From contig NC_052032.1 in NCBI RefSeq assembly GCF_015832195.1, positions 4,718,618-4,782,617 on the forward strand: a DNA stretch of 64,000 bases, in the 5' to 3' direction. The stretch comes from Motacilla alba alba. Taxonomy: Eukaryota > Chordata > Aves > Passeriformes > Motacillidae. Positions within the stretch are counted from its first letter, which is position 1. Each line of letters starts with the position of its first letter. A program made the position numbers and the translations under genes. Under the pieces are notes generated by a model. That model ran no database searches and was not told the origin of the DNA. It worked only from the letters and a program-made list of their open reading frames with translations. Below, piece by piece: positions 1 to 11,800 of this stretch.

Positions 1-126
1 ATGTCCCTGAGCTGGGAAAACACCGTGGACTAGAGACAGCAAAAGGATTTTTTTTGTCAGTGGTTTAGGAGATTGCAGCTCCAGGGGGTAAAAAAAAAAA
101 AGGAAAAAGTTGGACATTAAAAAATA

Positions 127-128
<2 letters not shown>

Positions 129-166
<38 letters not shown>
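129..166. repeat. (GT)19 microsatellite
   Basis: Nineteen uninterrupted GT dinucleotides follow an A-rich stretch (about 90-128). An unbroken array of this length is likely to vary in length between individuals. No gene is nearby. Confidence 0.97.
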
Positions 167-168
<2 letters not shown>

Positions 169-783
169 GAAAAAATTGAAAATATTAGAGAGAAAGTGTC
201 TGATCTAAATGGGGAAGAACAGTCGTGTCCTCAGACAGCTGTCTCAGTTTGCCTAGCTCTGAGTTTAAGATAATTGAGGTTTCATCAGTCTAAGAGCCTT
301 GGGGAAAAAAACTAAAAAATAGGCAAGGCAGAGGCAAGTTCTGAGACCCAGAAGTCTCCATTTGTGGGTTGTGGCGAGGTCAGGTGGATTTGGAGGCCCC
401 TACCAGCCACTTTAATTACAGCTCCATCTCTCAGGAAGCCCTTTCTATTTGTGAGGTGGCTGCAGTGGCCTGGGACAGCACTGGCCTTGCAGAGAGTGGC
501 TGAGTAAATGCCCAGCTGTGGGCAGGCTGTGGGAAACAGGCAAATGAGAGAGATTTCATCCCCCTCTTACCTCAGCAGCTCCTCCCTGGCACTGCCCCTT
601 CCACCCCTCTGCAGTGACCAGGGCGCAGAAAAGCCATGGGGCTGCTGGAGGCCTTTAGGGTTAATAAAATCATTCTGAAATCACACACACCAGTCTGATT
701 TTGGGATGTGTTTCCCTGTCAGCAGGAAATTCTGCTCACGTGTGAATTCCAGGTTAACACAGAGAGTTTTTTGCTTGCTCTGA
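167..783. other. Unique sequence without recognisable feature
   Basis: Mixed-composition DNA between the GT repeat and the first CR1 fragment. The frames are short and broken, and I see no exon with a coherent protein, no repeat family and no RNA gene. Confidence 0.5.
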
Positions 784-900
784 AGCAAGGCCAGCTTGGA
801 TGGAGCTCTGAGCAGCCTGGGCTGGGGGAAGTGTCCATCCATGGCAGGGGCTTGGAATGAATAGGGCTTTAAGATCCCTTCCAACCCAAATCATTCCTAT
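784..900 (+). mobile_element. CR1 LINE 3' end, left part (split by LTR)
   Basis: This is the 3' end of a CR1 retrotransposon, the dominant LINE of birds. It carries the typical terminal phrases in order: a GGCCAGCTTGGATGG-like block, the CATGGCAGGGG block, and CTTCCAACCCAAATCATTCC just before the end. The expected ATTCTATGATTCT-type terminus is interrupted at 900 by an LTR and resumes at 1252. The copy is strongly 5'-truncated, as most CR1 copies are, and has no coding capacity. Confidence 0.85.
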
Positions 901-1251
901 TGTAATCACATATCCTCTGAACAGAGAGAGACACAGCTCTCCCAGGATTTTCCTGGGAAGCTGTGAGAAAGCTCAGAGAAAGAATTAAAACAATTATTAT
1001 CTCAATCTCTGTGGCTGGCAGCAATCTCTGTTCATCAAAGATGTTTACAAGGAGTTGTCCCTTCTTGACCAGTTGGTGAGAGAAATTCCTAAAGGCCAGT
1101 CAGGTCTTAGGTCCACTGTTGTTTCTATAAGAACTGTGGATTTCTAATAATAAAGTGCCTTTTCATGCCTTCTGATGATGGAGTCTCTGTATCACCTTTG
1201 TCTGTCCCCAGTACCCCTTCAGTGATAATTGATGACCCCTTTAGTGATACA
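901..1251 (+). mobile_element. Solo LTR inside a CR1 3' end
   Basis: A 351-bp block starts TGTAATCACA and ends GATACA, the TG...CA termini of a retroviral LTR. A polyadenylation signal AATAAA lies at 1149-1154, about 100 bp before the 3' end, which gives plus orientation. The flanking six bases are TCCTAT (895-900) and TTCTGT (1252-1257). They match at 4 of 6 positions, which fits an aged 6-bp target duplication made in the terminal repeat of the host CR1. Six bases suggests an ERVK-like (class II) element; that class is inferred. No internal retroviral genes are present. An internal motif around 935-965 resembles one in the LTR at 1336, so the two families are probably related. Confidence 0.72.
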
Positions 1252-1275
1252 TTCTGTAATTCTGTGATCAGGGAC
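1252..1275 (+). mobile_element. CR1 LINE 3' terminus, right part
   Basis: The sequence TTCTGTAATTCTGTGATC right after the LTR is the degenerate octamer-type terminus of CR1. It continues the fragment that stops at 900. Confidence 0.6.
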
Positions 1276-1335
1276 CACAGGGAGCAAAGGCAAAGGGGCA
1301 CTGAGTGTGACTCACATTTTTCAGAAGTACAGAAC

Positions 1336-1755
1336 TGTCACCATCATATTTTCTGGAAAAATCCCTTCACCAGGATTTCTCTCCTGCGAAGCTGAGAAGC
1401 CTCAGAGAAAAAGGAAAACAACAATTATCTGATTTGCTTCTCCTGTGTTCGCTGCTTCGGAATGTGGTTTGGACATTGCTTACCAACAGGTGATTTTTTG
1501 ATTGGTTCCATGTGAATTGTTTTAACTTTATGACCAACCACAGTCCAGCTGTGCTGGGACTCTGGAAGGAGGCACAAGTTTTTCATTATCATTCTTTGTA
1601 GCCTTCTGTCTGTATCCTTTCTCTATTCTTTAGTATAGTTTAGCATAGCATTCTTTATTACAATATAGATCATAAAATAATAAATTAACCTTCTGAGAAC
1701 ATGGAGTCAGATTCATAATTTCCTTCCTGCCACGGGGGACCCCAAAAACACCACA
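1336..1755 (+). mobile_element. Solo LTR, family A copy 1
   Basis: A 420-bp LTR starting TGTCACCATC and ending ACACCACA. Flanking six-base sequences CAGAAC (1330-1335) and CAGAAG (1756-1761) match at 5 of 6, a good target-site duplication. AATAAA at 1679-1684 gives plus orientation. Two more copies of the family lie in this window: 44377-44844 on the minus strand and 58247-58665 on the plus strand. All share the GAAGCTGAGAAGCCTCAGAG block, the GGTGATT block and the CATGGAGTCAGATTCAT block near the 3' end. Repeated insertion at different sites with six-base duplications supports a class II (ERVK-like) retroviral LTR. No gag, pol or env remains, so it is a solo LTR left by recombination. Confidence 0.85.
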
Positions 1756-1761
1756 CAGAAG

Positions 1762-2420
1762 TGCTGGGTGTGCAGCAGGATTGGTGCCCTCAGCATCCTG
1801 AGCACAGGCTCTGCCTGAGGAGCCTCCAGCCTGCAGAGCACCCCTGCAACAGAACCCTGGTTATTCACAGGGCATGAAGTTCAACATGCAGTGAAATCTC
1901 AATTTCACAGGGATTTCACAGCTGAAAACATTCTCGCACCACAAATAAATACAGAGGAGTTAAATCCCTGCATCAAGCGCCACAGCCAGCCCGAGAATGA
2001 TTCCCCACGCTGGAGGGAAGGGCTGTGCCTGCACCATGGAGTGGAGCTGTGGGGAGAAGTGTGCCTCAGCAGGACTGCCCACATGGCAATGGTGTTACCA
2101 CGTTTTCTCTCAAGTTGTTTATATCTGAAATTGACACATTTTAGTGGGTCTAAGTAGGATCATAAAACCAATAAAAAGCAGCCCTGACATTTTTCTCCTC
2201 CCCTGCTGTTTCAGCCACTGCAGCACTGACCTTCTCTTCTCTCTATCCAGTCCGTATTTCAAAGGAAAAGAAACTCAAAAATCTTTTTTTCTTCTCTCCA
2301 AACTTTTCCAGTGCTTGAAATATTGGAAGACCTTTTCTGGGGCTAAAATGACCATTAAAAGTGCTACTTCTTCAGCAACTCCAACATTTTATTCCATTTT
2401 AAAAATAAGGGAGATCTTAA

Positions 2421-2421
<1 letters not shown>
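1762..2421. other. Unique sequence
   Basis: No repeat family or exon recognised. The open frames at 1891-2157 and 2144-2497 do not resemble known proteins; the second runs into the poly(A) tract as lysines. Confidence 0.45.

Positions 2422-2454
<33 letters not shown>
2422..2454. repeat. Poly(A) tract, 33 A
   Basis: An uninterrupted run of 33 adenines followed by GAAAGAAAG. It could be the tail of a retroposed sequence on the plus strand or a simple repeat. I see no matching target-site duplication and no recognisable retrocopy upstream. Confidence 0.95.
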
Positions 2455-2456
<2 letters not shown>

Positions 2457-2994
2457 AAGAAAGATGGGGAGATGTGTGTGGTAGGAGCATTATCTAAGCA
2501 TTATCTATCTCAAGAAAACCAGTGTGGATGGCCTGTGAAATTGGGCTTTTATCACTCCAGAACATGACTATCTTTATCACTTAAGACTTGATCACTCACA
2601 AGAGATTTTAGCTAGTTCATAATAACTTTTAAGTCTCCCTGTCCTAAATCCCTTAAGGAGTGGAGGAATCAGCTCTACCTGACCGTATCCATGGCTTTAA
2701 AATCCATCCAGTACCACTGCAGCCTCTGGCCACACAAGATAACACAAGTCAGACAGGGTCAGTGCTGGCAACAGGCCTGCTCTGAGGTACAGGGGATGGT
2801 GTCTGTGCTCAGCAAGTGTCCACTGGCTCTGTGGCCCTCTAAAAACCCCCAAAGAGGGCCTGATGTGTCACGGGAGTGATGGAGTGGACTCAAAACCAAG
2901 GGCATTGGTGACAGATTTTTAGTAGCACATCCATTCAGAGCAGCCAGGCATTGCTGCATTCTCAGGTCACTTGCCTCAGAATCAGGGACCTGAA
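2455..2994. other. Unique sequence
   Basis: No gene, RNA or repeat recognised between the poly(A) tract and the CR1 end at 2995. Confidence 0.45.
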
Positions 2995-3104
2995 AGCTCA
3001 TCTCATCCCATCCCCTGCTGTGAGCAGGGATACCTTCCACTAGACCAGGTTGTTCCAAGGCCTTGAACACATCCAGGGATGGAGCACCCACAGCTTCTCT
3101 GGAC
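2995..3104 (-). mobile_element. CR1 LINE 3' fragment
   Basis: A minus-strand CR1 end. Reading the plus strand gives the reverse complement of the standard 3' phrases: CCCTGCTGTGAGCAGGGATA, CCTTCCACTAGACCAGGTTG, CCTTGAACACATCCAGGGAT and CACAGCTTCTCTGGA. The fragment is about 110 bp, truncated at both ends and non-coding. Confidence 0.85.
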
Positions 3105-5609
3105 GTTATTTTGCCCTTTTGCCACCTTAAACCAGTTACAACCCACCTGAGACCCTCTGGTCAGCAGGATCTGGAAGCACAAGGTGATCCCAAGCATTGC
3201 TGTGGGCCTGATGGCCTGAGTCAAACAGCAGCATCAGCCTCCTGCCCCCTGAAATTGTTCAGAGCGCCTCAGGTGGAGGGAGCTCTCTCCTTCACTCCTT
3301 CCCCTAAATACACTTCAAAGTGCAAGAAATCTGGTTTGCTGCACCTCAAGTTCACAAACAGCTGCATTTTGGCAGCTGATGAAGCAAGGCTTGTCACATC
3401 CCCCCTGCAGGTCTGCTGGTACCCCTGTAAAACATTCTGAATCCTACTGAACTGAAGAGGCTGTGCGGACACACAGCAGCAGTGCTTCATCCTTTTAAAG
3501 CTCTTCTGCTGCACCAGGTTTGCACCAATCCCTGGCAGACACCTGTGAAGGGTTAAATCAATAAAGCAAGGAGGATGCCTATAGGCAGCCAGTTCATTTC
3601 CCAGTATCAAAGATATTTATACTTTCTCTGTGTCTGAGTTATTGTGATAAATATGTTGAGGTTGTTTTATTAGTAAGATAGTTGCTATCTCATGGAACTA
3701 CTTGCTGTAATACAGAATTCATGAGCTCCTGGCAACAGACTGCATTAAACCACTTAACAGAGGTCACTTCTCCAAAGTTTAGACATTTACATTCTAACCA
3801 CCAGCCTGGCTGCAAGCAGGGATTTATCCTCAGCTCCTCAGCCCCCAAGTGGAGCTGCTGGGGTGCTGGAGACAGTGGCTGTGTGTCTGGAACACCTCAT
3901 GATGTCCTGCAGGACAAAGCCAAGAGCTGGCTTACCCAGACCCGAAAATGACATTTTATTCCTATTCCTTAGCAAAATAATAAGCTTTACACACAAGACT
4001 AGAACAGCTACTTAACATGGCCTCCAAAAATGGGAGCAGAGCAAATGAAGGTGCTGTAAAAAGCCATAGGTGCTGAGAGCTGGAGAGCAGGGATTGCTTT
4101 TTTCTTATATCACCCTCTTCAGGGACAGCAGCCATGGCCAACAGGGCCAGCTCATCTTGGGAATCAGTTCTGAAGCCATTTCCTGAAAAAAGGCTGCCTT
4201 GGAAACCCCCTCCAGCCTGCTCAGGTGGGAAATGGAGCTCCTAAAGCCAGGGCATAAAGAGAGGCTCCCCTTTACCCCTGATCCCGCAGGACACAGCCCC
4301 AAATCTCCACACAGGGGTCAGAGAAACCAAAGCTGCAGTGGCTTTGGTGACTTCCACAAGAGTTTTCATTTCTCTCTGCCAGCACTTTTCAGTAGCTGGT
4401 CCCCTGCTGTCATGTCCCAGCTGGGACAGGCTGTTCAGAGGAGTTTCCCCCACAGAATGTTGCCAGATGTGTCCCCTCTGGGCATGGCTGCTCACAATCT
4501 GCATCTTGAGCATCATTCCCACACAGCCTCTGGCTGTAAGGGCAGAGCCTTCTCCAAAGCTGCAAAAAATAGGATTATTTTATTTATTTTTTAAACAAAA
4601 AGATCCATTTATTGGGAAAAGAAGAATTATGGGGAAGATGATAGTAATAAAATACCATTCTAAAGTCGGGGCATTATTTTTAAAGAAAATTATTAGTTCA
4701 TAAAAATGCAACTGGGTAAATAATAGGTTAGTCCATCACATAAACACATTCTAAAAATAGCTTTATTGGATCTAAAACATCTATAGCAGCTCAGCTTATT
4801 TATCATTTTAACATATATCTATAGTCACAATGAATTTATTAAAATGTTATATCCCATAATCTGCCTGATCAAACTCAGATAAATCGTTGTACTTTGAACA
4901 TCTTGTTAACAAGCAATTAATCACAGCCCTGAGAGCAGCAAAGGAGCTAATTCTGATATTTACTGTTCTTGGTGGCATAGGCAATGCATTCTCCAGAGCT
5001 CTCGAGTCCTTCCTGATATCAGTACCAGTCAGGTGTGGCATGTGGAGATGTCTCCCTTCATGCAAAAAAACCAATCTCATCCCAATACCTTTGATACAGA
5101 TCAGCACAAAGCCCCAGCCAATTCCCCCTGTACATTGTGACCTCCATGATCTGTATCCAAGTGCTTTATTGGCAATATCCCTCTTCCCAGCACCACTTTT
5201 GAATATGTCTGAGTTAATGGATGATCTGTGCATTCCTGATCCATTCTTCTCCAAGTAATGTATATACCAAAAATATCAATCTGGATAAGATACAGAAAGT
5301 CAATTTATTTCTAGGATCAAATGATGCTGGAGCAAATCCCTGTTGTTTTAATCCTCCCACATCACTTCGAGGTTAAATACTGGCTTGATGCAACCTTGGT
5401 ACTTAAGGTTTTCTTTCCCCTCTTTTTTTTTCATGTGTTTTTAAATGAAAACCTCTCAGCAATCTCCTCTTTCTGTTCTACTACTGTAAATAATTGATCA
5501 CCCTGATAAAACATTTTGGCTGGACCAAAGCAAACATTTACCCTCAATATCTCCAAAATCAATCCCAGCACCACTGAGGGGCTCAGCATGGAGCCAGTTT
5601 CACTGAGGC
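3105..5609. other. Unique sequence
   Basis: About 2.5 kb with no recognised gene or repeat. It turns AT-rich from about 4560 to 4900. Frames such as 4887-5258 (+) and 4847-5254 (-) overlap on opposite strands and resemble no protein family, so I treat them as chance. Confidence 0.45.
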
Positions 5610-5830
5610 CATTAAGCCATCATTGTGGTCTGGGTATTTGTTTCAATAAATTGTTTGTGTTTGTTATCATTTCTTAGTAAAACTAATTAAGGAACTAATT
5701 GATTGTTTTGTTGTTCTACTAATTAACTCCATATGGTGCACATCTCCATGGAGATACTGTATGAGTTATTGGGACTTCAGTGATTTAATGTGTCACTATT
5801 GCATGTGGGGACACTTGTTTAAATCTAAGC
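5610..5830. promoter_or_regulatory. Candidate conserved non-coding element
   Basis: A repeat-free stretch dense in transcription-factor-like words: several TAATT homeodomain cores near 5685-5730, a forkhead-like TTGTTTGTGTTTG near 5652, CCATATGG near 5730 and a CATCTCCATGGAGATAC palindrome near 5742-5757. Motif density alone is weak evidence. The call is an impression from composition and needs alignment to other vertebrates. Confidence 0.22.
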
Positions 5831-8009
5831 CTCCTTTCTATTTAAATCTCCTTTGGAGATGAGCTTCCTGCCTGTTCTGCCTTTCTCTCTTTGGTCAGAG
5901 ACATTTTATGAACCTAGCCATAGGAAAACAAGCCATTTGAAAGGCAAGCCAGCCAAAGAAGATGGAGATGTGGTTAATTGCCATGAGAGGGCTTTCTTCT
6001 GTGAATAAATGAGGAAGATGTTGGCAACTTTGCCTCTTTGCTCCAGGCTAGTGAGAGCAAAATCTTTAGGTTCCTTCAGTAGTCATCAGAGCAAGGGAGG
6101 TTCCTTCAATCAGTGATTCCACGGCAATCCAGCTCCTCCTCCAGCCTCTCTGCATTAAAAGCTAAGAAAGATTAGCACAAAAAATAAGTCCCCCAAGGAA
6201 TCTCCTGAGTGCCCTCAACCATCCCTAAAATCAGGACTGGTGCAGATGATTCCCAGAAAAGCAATTAGTGGGGCTAATTTAAGTTATTCCACAGTCAGCA
6301 TTTCCTCCTGGGATTCAGGAGACACAGGATCAAATCCCACCTTGGCTACAGTCTCTTCCTGCTGTACTTTATGTTAGTACATACCAACCATATGGTATCT
6401 AAAGATCCCCAGCATCTGTGTAGCACAAGTAATTTGTGTTCCTGTGACAGGGAATTTGATCCTCTATGTTCCTGGCTATTTTTACCCATTGTAAGTCACA
6501 GCATGATGCCTGCTTTTGGGTCACAGTGGTAAAAATTGAATCCAGGACCTCTGGTTTCAAAAAGCACAAGGTTTGTCTCTCAATCATCTCTAAAGTTTGA
6601 AGGCAGAGCCATCATTCTAGCAGAATAAATTAGTGTAATTATCCCCTCCACTGAGGCCAAGGCAGCAGTTGCTAAGACAGCACCATGGTCAGCTCACACA
6701 GACTCAGGTTTTACACACCCGACAAAGCACACACGGAAAATTAGGTTCAAAACCTAATTTGTACTCCAAAGACATTTTTTTTTTGGTGAATAAATAAACA
6801 CAGCATGGGGTAAATACTCAGAGCTCTCTTTAGAGGCTGGCTTTGATGACAGTGACTGGATAAATCCCTTCACATTTCATCTGTGGTTGAGCTTAATGAT
6901 GATGAGAGAATGGACTGGACAGAGAAGAATTGCAGTTGTATTTCAAGTTTTCAAGCTGTCTGGCTCAGATATGGAGGGCTGGATGCAAAAGCTCCATGTA
7001 AAAATGACTTCCCTGGAGTCTGGACTTGATGATGTGAGAAAGCTTTTGATTTCCAGTGATCCTGAAAGCCACACTGGCAGCCACTGCCACTCCCAGGAAA
7101 GCCACCTGTGCCTGCAGATGAAAAGGCATCTCTGCTCAGCTGAGTTTGTGGTGGAACACCTGGACAAAAAACGGGTTGGCTTCCTCACTCATGTCCTCAG
7201 CAAGAAAAGGAATTAGGAGGAAAAGGAGTTAGACCCAGAATGCTTAAACCCACAGTTAGACTTCCCTGTAGCATCAGTTTTCACAGTGCTTTTTTTGTTT
7301 CCTAGAGCCCAATCATTTAAGGAGTTCTCAGAAAATTTCAGCTCCTACAACCAAGTGAGGACTTGAATACAGGCTTCTTCAGCTTTTTCCCTAAAGAAAT
7401 CCACAAGTTCTGTGGACATAAGTATGTACTCCTATATCTGTATAAACAAAATCTCAGGCTTCTTAAGCCAGGTTTATGTTTGGAATTTTTATCAGTATAG
7501 TCTGACTTAGGATACAGATCTGAGGGGACCTTTTTTTGGCATCCCTGAGAACATTAATTCCTGAAGCTGCTATATTATCTGGGACTGAGGGAAGGGCAGT
7601 GAGCAGCAAACACTGACTCTGACATGTGGAGAACTTGTCTCAGGTTGTGTCTTCTCCAGTGCACTCATCTGTACTCAGTGCCTGCTCTTTCCACTGTTCT
7701 GTCTTCCAAGAGCCAGCAACAAACCTACCAGGGCAACAACAAACCAAATCAAGACAACCAAACTGGCCCACTCTATCCTCAGTTCCACCTTCATCCAGTC
7801 TGCTTAGGGAAGGAAAGGTCCTGAACCACCAGGACCCTGCCTGGAAGCTGGCACAGAGACAGAGAGGAAAAAAACCCAACAGGGAATAGAGGTGAATACT
7901 TTTTCTTCCTTGTGCTCTTTAGTATTCAGCCCTGACCTATTTTAGCCTTAAGCATTGCATCGTGACTGATGATTGTTCTCCTCTGGCCTTTGTTTTCAGC
8001 TTTCAGCTT
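5831..8009. other. Unique sequence
   Basis: No gene or repeat family recognised. Frames at 6887-7216 and 7626-7889 have ordinary chance length and no family resemblance. Confidence 0.45.
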
Positions 8010-8270
8010 GTTGATGTATTAGTGAAATGATGTTGTCTGAAGCACCTCTGCTGATCACGGAGGCAGCAATCAGCTCAGCTGCGATGAGCCATTGAGACAG
8101 TCAGGCAGGCAGCAGCATTAGCCTGTCAATTCTGCCTCTTCCAACAGTTAGAACAATTTTGGTGAATTACAAGCAATAGAAAATCACTTTAGCTGCTCAT
8201 TAGGTGGGAGACAGGATTGATGATAAATGCTCAGAGGCTTTGAAATGGCCTATGCAGACACAGTGTCCCT
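8010..8270. promoter_or_regulatory. Candidate conserved non-coding element
   Basis: Repeat-free and not low complexity, with even composition and several short words typical of developmental enhancers: TGATGATTG, GCAATCAGCTCAGCTGCGAT with an E-box CAGCTG near 8078, TTAGAACAATTTTG with a SOX-like ACAAT near 8153, and GCTCATTAGG near 8192. No open frame of note. This rests on pattern impression only. Confidence 0.25.
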
Positions 8271-8452
8271 CCCCAGCAAGGTCCAGTTAACCCTTTTGCT
8301 GGTTAGGAAATAGTGGTGGTTACAAGCCAGGGACCTGCTGGGCTCTGCTCGTGGATTGGCAAAAAAACACCAACTCTAGCAGAAGCCACAGCTTCTAAAA
8401 TAAAGTGAATCAGTGGGATTTTAACTTCCCTAGCTTATTGACCTGTTTGAGT

Positions 8453-8890
8453 GAGTCCAGAGGAGGCTACCAAGTTGATCAGAAGGATGGAGCAGCTGTG
8501 CTGTGAGGAAAGGCTGGGAGAGCTGGGGTTCTTCAGCCTGGAGAGGAAAAGCTTTGAGGTGACCTCATTGTGGCCTTCCAGTGCCTGAAGGAGCTGCAAG
8601 ATGGAGAGAGACTCTTTACAAGGGCCTGGAGTGATAGGACAAGGGGGAATGGCTTCAAATTGAAAGAGAAGAGACTGGAAATTGGGAAGAAATCCTTCCC
8701 TGTGAGGGGGTGAGCCCCTGGCACAGGGTGCTCAGAGAAGCTGTGGCTGCCCCTGGATCCCTGGGAGTGTCCAAGGCCAAGTTGGATAGGGCTTGGGGCA
8801 ATCTGGGATAGTGGAAGGTGTCCCTGCCATGGCAGGGGGTGAAATGAGATGGGCTTTAATGTCCTTCCCAACCCAGATCATTCTATGAAG
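8453..8890 (+). mobile_element. CR1 LINE, 3' portion with end of ORF2
   Basis: About 440 bp of plus-strand CR1, the longest CR1 piece here. It opens GAGTCCAGAGGAGG and passes through CTTCAGCCTGGAGAG, GTGATAGGACAAGGGGGAAT, GGGTGCTCAGAGAAGCTGTG and CTTCCCAACCCAGATCATTC, ending TATGAA at the 3' terminus. One frame reads DRTRGNGFKLKEKRLEIGKK, which fits the C-terminal end of the CR1 reverse transcriptase; it then stops at TGA (about 8710) and shifts frame. It is a dead, 5'-truncated copy. The minus-strand frame at 8533-8871 is only a shadow of it. Confidence 0.92.
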
Positions 8891-11800
8891 AATAACTCCA
8901 TCTCACTTTTAGCAGGAATACAGCACAAAGACTTTGTTTCCCGTGCTCTGCTCTATCCTTCTGAAACACAGTGACTTCAGCAGCCTGATTTCATTCTACC
9001 CACACACACCTGAACTGTGCTTTAGATGCACAAAAGCATGTAGTGGATAATGGAGTGGAGAAGGTCTGTGGGAGCGAAATGATTGCCTTGCTTGGGGTTG
9101 CTTTCTCATGTGGAAGGAGACCCCTGTAAATACTGACAGGAATAGAAAGGCCTCTGGTGCGGGTGTTTTGTGAGGACAGAAAGTCTTGTAGCAGAGTTTC
9201 AGGCTGCTGACACTGCAAGGCAGGGCATGTTGCAATGTCCTAGACACAAGTTTTGGAGGTTCGATATTCATAGTTATGGGAAAGTAACTCAATCAGAGTT
9301 CTTGAACCAGCAGTTTCAGGCTGGGTTCCTCACACAGGTCACGTCTCTCAGACCCAAGAGGTGAATTATTAGATAAATAGGAGAGGAAAGGATGGAAGAA
9401 AAAGGCAGCAGTAGGGGAAATTCTGATAAAATAAATGTACAGCTGCAATGACCTCAGTACTGGAACACTCACCCACTCACAGAGTGGAAGCACCACAGCA
9501 ATGAACCTTGAACAGGAGCCTGGACAGGAGCAAGGATGTGGAGTGACTGTCTAAAGAGTGAGCAGACTGTCAAGAGATGAGCAAAAATGGATCCCAATCT
9601 CATCAGGGGAAGAAAAGGCTTTCTAAGCACATGCTAGAAATGTGGGGCTGACTTGCAGCACTGCTGTGGTGCTGGTACCTTAGCTGCCCAACACACATCC
9701 CCTCACCTGAAATGGGCAGTGACAGAGGGGCCACCCTGAACAGGGCTGTTTGTAGAGCTCAGCCCACAGAGTTTCTGGGATGGGGAAGCTCTTTGTGTGT
9801 GAGGACTGAATAATCCAGATCTGGCCCTGAAATTCTGAGCCTTCACAGACTAAGCTGCACCTCTGAGCACGTTGTCCCTTTCTGCTGCTATTTCAGGCAG
9901 CGTGCTGGGGGACTGGTTCCTCCTGCCATGGCATTGAGAATGACAAAGCCTCTCTACAGCATTCAGGAGAATTGGATGGATGAAGGACAGGCAGGACAAA
10001 GGAGATGATATTTTGAGAAGCTTCTTTTATTCAGATCAGGTCTTTTAACTTGCCCTCATGCCTTTGTTCTGCTGATTTAATGATTCCTTCCTCCACGCCT
10101 CCCCTCTATTTCCATTTGTGTGGATCAACTACAGCAGCAGGAAACTCTTTAATTGGCAAAAACATTTGCTCAGTTGCAGAGGTCTGCAGGTACAGGAGCA
10201 CATTCAATGAGGTTCTTTCAGCATGGAGGAGAAGAAATTGCCATACCTTCTCTACTGGCAGTAGCAGGACCATTTTCTCCTCTTTGGATCTGGATTCTGA
10301 GATATCCACAACTGGTCAAATAGGCACTGCTGCTCCATTTTATTCTTTTTTTTTTTTTTTTTTTTAAATCAGGTAAAGAAGTATGACACATGAAAGGAAG
10401 CTGGTCTGGGAATTAGGAGACACAAGTTCAGTTCCCTGTTTCACTGCAAGCTTCCTGTTGGTCCCAAACTCTTTAATGCATCACTTGAGCATTTCTCTGC
10501 AAAGTGCTGTAAGAGGCAAGATTTAGAAAAGATTAACTTGCAGCTGAGATTAAGCCACTAATTCAATACATCACTGTGAATATGTCACTTGGACACCAAA
10601 GTCACTCAAGCCATATGGTGTGCAACAGAATCTCAGATCTATCCCTTCACAAGCCTGGTCTTTGGAGTGACTATTCCCTCATCACCCTCTGAGACATGAC
10701 AGCAGCATTTCTGTACCAGGCTGGGGAGATGTGAGATTGCTGTGCTGCAGGCTCTGGGGTGTTCTGGTGAGCCATGAGCAGCTCAGAGCTGCAGTTCCTG
10801 AGCTGTGCTCCACGGGCAGCAGGCAGTGCTCAGCAGCTGGTTGATCTCTGTGCTTACAGAGCAGCACCTCTCACCAGCCCGTGCTGCCTTTGCCACCCAG
10901 GCAAAAGGCTCACCCAGAAAACTGAGAGATGATGAAATAAGAAAGGGACAAGATGGTGCTTTGGAGATGGGTATCTCCATGGCAATCAAGAGTAGGGAAT
11001 GGGATACACCTGCAACACAGACCCACCAGGGGATTGTGCTGTGAGACAGCCAACAGAGGGAGGAAACTGATACACAGGGTGACTTGATAATTCCAGCAAC
11101 TGAGAGACTGAGACAACTTCATACTTGGGTTGATTCATACACTGAGGTGTCATAAAAAGAAGCAAACCCAATATTTTGGTCCGTTTATGCAGAGATGTGA
11201 CAGCTGCACCAAGAATACTGATATATCAGGACTAGGAGGCCTCCAGTTGAGCTGGTGTTCATGCCTGTAATTGTTACTTTCCAATTCTGCATTCAGATGG
11301 ACAGAAGCCTGTAGGAGAATATCAAACTTCCACTAAGACCTTTTTAAATAATAATTACTCCGTAGCAGTGCTGTGAAATCTGTTATTAACCTGAGGCCAA
11401 AGGCCACTCTGTTAATCAGTCAGGGCTCATTCTATCAAAAGAAGCTGGGGCTGATTGCTGGTCTAATCATAGGGTGACAGCAACTGTCAGACATGACATC
11501 TCTACTAGAATAAAAACAGCCCTAAGGGCTCAACTTTGTTGTGGGGGTTACAAGACAATGGCTCTTCTGCTGAGGGATTTTGTGTTGGGCATGGCAAAGT
11601 GACACTTCCATGACTTATCCATGTGGTGGCTCCCGGGCTCTGAGTGGAACATCTCCCTGCCCTGAGGGCTACAGCAGGTAGGAGAGCCAGAGAGGAGCAC
11701 TGAGTGATGTGTTCTCTCACAGGGACACCCTTTCAGGTGCCTTTCAGTGCCTCTGCCCCAGTAGTTACTGAGAGCTGAGAGCAGTGAGAGCAGAAATCAG

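Noticed and set aside
9250..9290. GGTTCGATATTC as a tRNA T-loop
   Set aside because: No acceptor or anticodon stem can be paired around it.
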